Part shown: piece by piece, positions 14,722 through 16,843 of the stretch
Numbering within the stretch: the first letter of the stretch is position 1
How the letters are laid out: the number at the start of each line of letters is the position of its first letter
DNA from: an uncultured Pseudodesulfovibrio sp.
Lineage (GTDB): Bacteria > Desulfobacterota > Desulfovibrionia > Desulfovibrionales > Desulfovibrionaceae
Direction of reading: 5' to 3'
Length of the DNA: 16,843 nt
NCBI GenBank assembly: GCA_947259235.1
Contig: CAMYLL010000014.1
Coordinates: forward strand, 1 to 16,843
Program-made: the position numbers and the translations under genes
Notes under the pieces: generated by a model
The model's database searches: none
What the model was told of the DNA's origin: nothing
What the model saw: the letters and a program-made list of their open reading frames with translations, nothing else

Positions 14722-15428
14722 CGCTCGGCTTCCTTGATGTCCCCTGCCGCGTCGCGTTCGAACCCGGAGGTCAGGAAGTCGAGGGTCATGGGCAGGCCCA
14801 TGACGAGCTGGGGTACGTGCTGGATGCCCACGGTGATCCGGTCCGGGGCGCTGGTCAGGACATGCCCGCCGCAGGAGCGGTCTGCGGACAGGAAATGCAG
14901 ATGCAGCCCGGCCACGCCCACCGTGCCGAGGAAGGCCGGGGTGTGGAACCCGATCATGGTCCCGTCCATATCATTATAGGAGAACTCCGGCTGTTCGCGG
15001 GCCACCTCGACCAAGGGGCGGTACGAGTCCTGGGGCGGCACGGAGCGCGCCCTGACGCGCCGGAACCGGCCGTCCACGCGCACGGCATAGAGCATGTTGG
15101 GCGAGGGCAGGATGCGCTCCACCAGGGAAAAGAGGTCCTCCCCGGGCGGCAGGGCGAACTCGTCCAGCGTGTCGGGCCGGTAGCGGGTGACGCAGGCAAA
15201 GGGGGTCAGCTCGTCGTCGCCCACGCTGTTGGCCTGGCCGCGTGCGTCCATGCGGTAGACCTGGCCGTCGAGCATGACCATCTCGCCGTCCAGCCGGTTG
15301 AAGGTCCCCAGGCCGAAATCGCCGTGTTCCCGAATCTCGCCGATGGTGGTCCGCGCCTTGTAGATGCCCTCGATGAGTCCGTTGACCGGCGCCGAAAGAT
15401 AGACCGCGTTGCGTTTTTTCGTGTCCAT
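14718..15428 (-). CDS. budA: Alpha-acetolactate decarboxylase
   Basis: This 236-aa enzyme converts (S)-2-acetolactate to acetoin and CO2 (EC 4.1.1.5) in the cytoplasm. The length is normal for the family. GDFGLGTFNRLDGEMVMLDG (36-55) is a typical segment, and the zinc ligands are seen in GLHLHFLSADRSCGGHV as H176, H178 and H189. GFHTPAFL precedes them as in other members. The ATG at 15428 is preceded by AAGGGGA about 7 bases upstream. No acetolactate synthase or butanediol dehydrogenase gene is in the window, so the enzyme may remove surplus acetolactate from valine/leucine synthesis or feed acetoin formation elsewhere. It is coupled to the GNAT gene by a 4-base overlap and is divergent from the glycosyltransferase gene. 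Confidence 0.93.
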   Translation of the reverse strand: MDTKKRNAVYLSAPVNGLIEGIYKARTTIGEIREHGDFGLGTFNRLDGEMVMLDGQVYRMDARGQANSVGDDELTPFACVTRYRPDTLDEFALPPGEDLFSLVERILPSPNMLYAVRVDGRFRRVRARSVPPQDSYRPLVEVAREQPEFSYNDMDGTMIGFHTPAFLGTVGVAGLHLHFLSADRSCGGHVLTSAPDRITVGIQHVPQLVMGLPMTLDFLTSGFERDAAGDIKEAER

Positions 15429-15565
15429 ATGTTTCCCCTTGTGGTCCTGTATCCCGGATGCGCCACGCTGTCACCCTGCCGTCGGAAGGAGCGGGCGCGG
15501 TATGGTTTTTTGACCGGGATGATGGTAGGTCAGGACAGCCCGCCAGTCCGGGCATTGGGAGAGCA

Positions 15566-16714
15566 ATGAAGATACTGCACGTCATCACCGGCCTCGATGT
15601 GGGAGGCGCGGAGACCACCCTCCACCGGCTCGTCACCAGCATGGACGCGACGCGCTTCCTGCCCCGCGTGGTCAGCCTCATCGAGCCGGGCGAGATGGGA
15701 CGCAGGCTGACCCGGGACGGGGTGCGCGTGGGCAGCCTCGGCATGCGGCGCGGGATGCCGTCTCCCGCAGGGCTGGCCCGTCTGGCGCGGCTGATCCGCT
15801 CCTGGCGGCCCGATGTGGTCCAGACCTGGCTCTACCACGCCGACCTGCTCGGCCTGCTGGCCCTCAGGCTCGCCTTTCCTCTGGGGCCGCGTCCCGCCCT
15901 GGCCTGGAACATCCGCTGCTCATTCATGGACCTCGCCCAGTACCGGCGCACCACGGGGCTGACCCTGCGGGCCTGCGCCGCCCTGTCCCGCTCCCCGGAC
16001 GCCGTGGTGACCAACTCTGTGTCCGCGCGTGATTTTCACCTCGGCCTGGGCTATGCCCCCCGGCGCTTCGAGGTCGTCCCCAACGGATTTGACTGCCACC
16101 GCTACCGGCCGAACCCCCAGGCCCGCGACGGGATGCGTCGCGAGCTTGGGCTGGACGATGCCGCCCTGGTCTTTGGCCACGCGGCCCGTTTCGACCCCAT
16201 GAAGGACCACCGGACGTTCCTGCGCGGCGCAGGGCTGGCGGCCGCCGATATCCCCGGGGCGGTGTTCGTGCTGGCCGGGCGCGGGGTGGACGGCAGCAAT
16301 TCCGAGCTGGCCGGGTGGCTGGCCGGGGCCGGGCTTTCGCCGGAGCGGGTGCGGCTCCTGGGCGAGCGGGCGGACATGCCGGAGCTGATGGCGGCCATGG
16401 ACGTTCACGTTTTATCCTCCGCCGGGGAGAGCTTTCCCAACGTGGTGGGCGAGGCCATGGCCTGCGGCGTGCCAAACGTGGTCACGGACGTGGGCGACAG
16501 CGCCGCCCTGGTGGGTAAGACAGGGCTGGTCGTGCCGCCTGCGGACGCGGCGGCCCTGGGCCGGGCCATGACCGCCATGGCGCAGATGGGACCCGCCGGG
16601 CGGGCAGCCCTGGGCAAGGCCGCCAGGGAGCGCATGATCTCGGGGTTTTCCCTTGCCGCGGCCACCGAGCGCTACGCCGCCCTTTATGAGTCGCTTCAAT
16701 TAAAAATGGATTAA
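15566..16714 (+). CDS. GT4-family glycosyltransferase (GT-B fold)
   Basis: This 382-aa glycosyltransferase would transfer a sugar from a nucleotide-sugar donor to a glycan or lipid acceptor at the cytoplasmic face of the membrane. The N-terminal domain starts with MKILHVITGLDVGGAETTLH, the glycine-rich loop of GT4 enzymes, and has RPDVVQTWLYHADLLG. The C-terminal domain shows VPNGFD, GHAARFDPMKDH, FVLAGRG and the EX7E motif E288/E296 (GESFPNVVGEAMACGVP) that holds the donor. The start at 15566 has GGGAGA 4-6 bases upstream; the frame extends further upstream but without such a site. No other polysaccharide gene is visible. It is likely a lone transferase or the first of a unit extending right, and the acceptor cannot be told. 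Confidence 0.92.
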   Translation: MKILHVITGLDVGGAETTLHRLVTSMDATRFLPRVVSLIEPGEMGRRLTRDGVRVGSLGMRRGMPSPAGLARLARLIRSWRPDVVQTWLYHADLLGLLALRLAFPLGPRPALAWNIRCSFMDLAQYRRTTGLTLRACAALSRSPDAVVTNSVSARDFHLGLGYAPRRFEVVPNGFDCHRYRPNPQARDGMRRELGLDDAALVFGHAARFDPMKDHRTFLRGAGLAAADIPGAVFVLAGRGVDGSNSELAGWLAGAGLSPERVRLLGERADMPELMAAMDVHVLSSAGESFPNVVGEAMACGVPNVVTDVGDSAALVGKTGLVVPPADAAALGRAMTAMAQMGPAGRAALGKAARERMISGFSLAAATERYAALYESLQLKMD

Positions 16715-16778
16715 TACTATCCTTGGAAGCCCTGTGATGGTAGGGGTGCGTCCATACAGGTCAGCAACGGAGCACCAT

Positions 16779-16843
16779 ATGAGCGATCCTCTTTTTGACG
16801 AAAACAGATTCCTGCACAGTCTTGCGGACGACATGGAACTGGC
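16779..16843 (+). CDS. 5' end of a gene, possibly an Hpt-domain protein (cut by window end)
   Basis: An ATG at 16779 with GGAG 6 bases upstream opens a frame that runs off the window. The 22 visible residues, MSDPLFDENRFLHSLADDME and on, resemble the start of histidine phosphotransfer (Hpt) domains, where a D-x-x-RFL-x-x-L-x-x-D pattern leads into the first helix. With so little sequence the identification is weak; that a gene starts here is more secure. It is 64 bases after the glycosyltransferase stop with no terminator between them. Confidence 0.45.
   Translation, partial: MSDPLFDENRFLHSLADDMEL

Noticed and set aside
15446..15474. Promoter GTGACA-17-TACAGG for the acetolactate decarboxylase gene
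   Set aside because: The -10 matches only 3 of 6 positions and the start site would fall inside the ribosome binding site, so the gene's promoter is probably elsewhere in the divergent gap.
1..16843. CRISPR arrays, tRNA/rRNA genes, IS elements, riboswitches
   Set aside because: I saw no spaced direct-repeat array, cloverleaf or CCA-ended tRNA pattern, transposase motif or known riboswitch core on either strand by eye; a covariance-model search was not possible.

Overview
The window is high-GC (roughly two-thirds G+C) bacterial DNA. It most resembles a Desulfovibrionaceae chromosome (Desulfovibrio/Pseudodesulfovibrio type). The reasons are a nitroreductase with an N-terminal two-cluster ferredoxin domain, a small CxxC protein and a short 3D-domain protein of kinds I associate with that group, many Cache/PAS/GGDEF signalling proteins, and intergenic multi-hairpin repeats with a CCAAAGGG...CCCTTTGG core. 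This placement comes from recall; no search was run.

Left part (1-9640), all on the minus strand. The left edge is occupied by a 618-codon open frame: a phage tail protein whose last ~105 visible residues switch abruptly to a TolB/PD40 beta-propeller sequence. A 341-base non-coding gap with several strong inverted repeats separates it from an 85-aa double-CxxC protein, whose promoter geometry suggests a leaderless mRNA. Next come three c-di-GMP genes: a Cache-PAS-GGDEF-EAL protein, a Cache-4xPAS-GGDEF protein, and a small two-TM protein whose GGDEF active site has decayed to RGGKF while its RxxD I-site remains. A secreted 151-aa protein of unknown function, with a good promoter, is the most upstream gene of this run. 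The set looks like a c-di-GMP signalling cluster with two likely active enzymes and one likely receptor or scaffold.

Middle part (9705-11830), plus strand. Two lipoprotein genes overlap by ATGA, and a ferredoxin-nitroreductase gene follows 43 bases later. A strong bidirectional terminator and a composite palindromic repeat close the unit.

Right part (11830-16843). A minus-strand membrane-anchored 3D-domain protein has a near-consensus promoter and lies back to back with a plus-strand gene for a ComEC-like metallo-beta-lactamase-fold protein that has lost its metal-binding residues. A minus-strand pair, acetolactate decarboxylase and a GNAT acetyltransferase, overlaps by GTGA. Divergent from these is a GT4 glycosyltransferase gene, followed by the first codons of a possible Hpt-domain gene cut by the window end.

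The items most worth a second look are the phage-tail/PD40 junction, the catalytically dead but I-site-positive GGDEF protein, the metal-site-less MBL-fold protein, the predicted leaderless gene and the 11-base-phased TTGCGC triplet.
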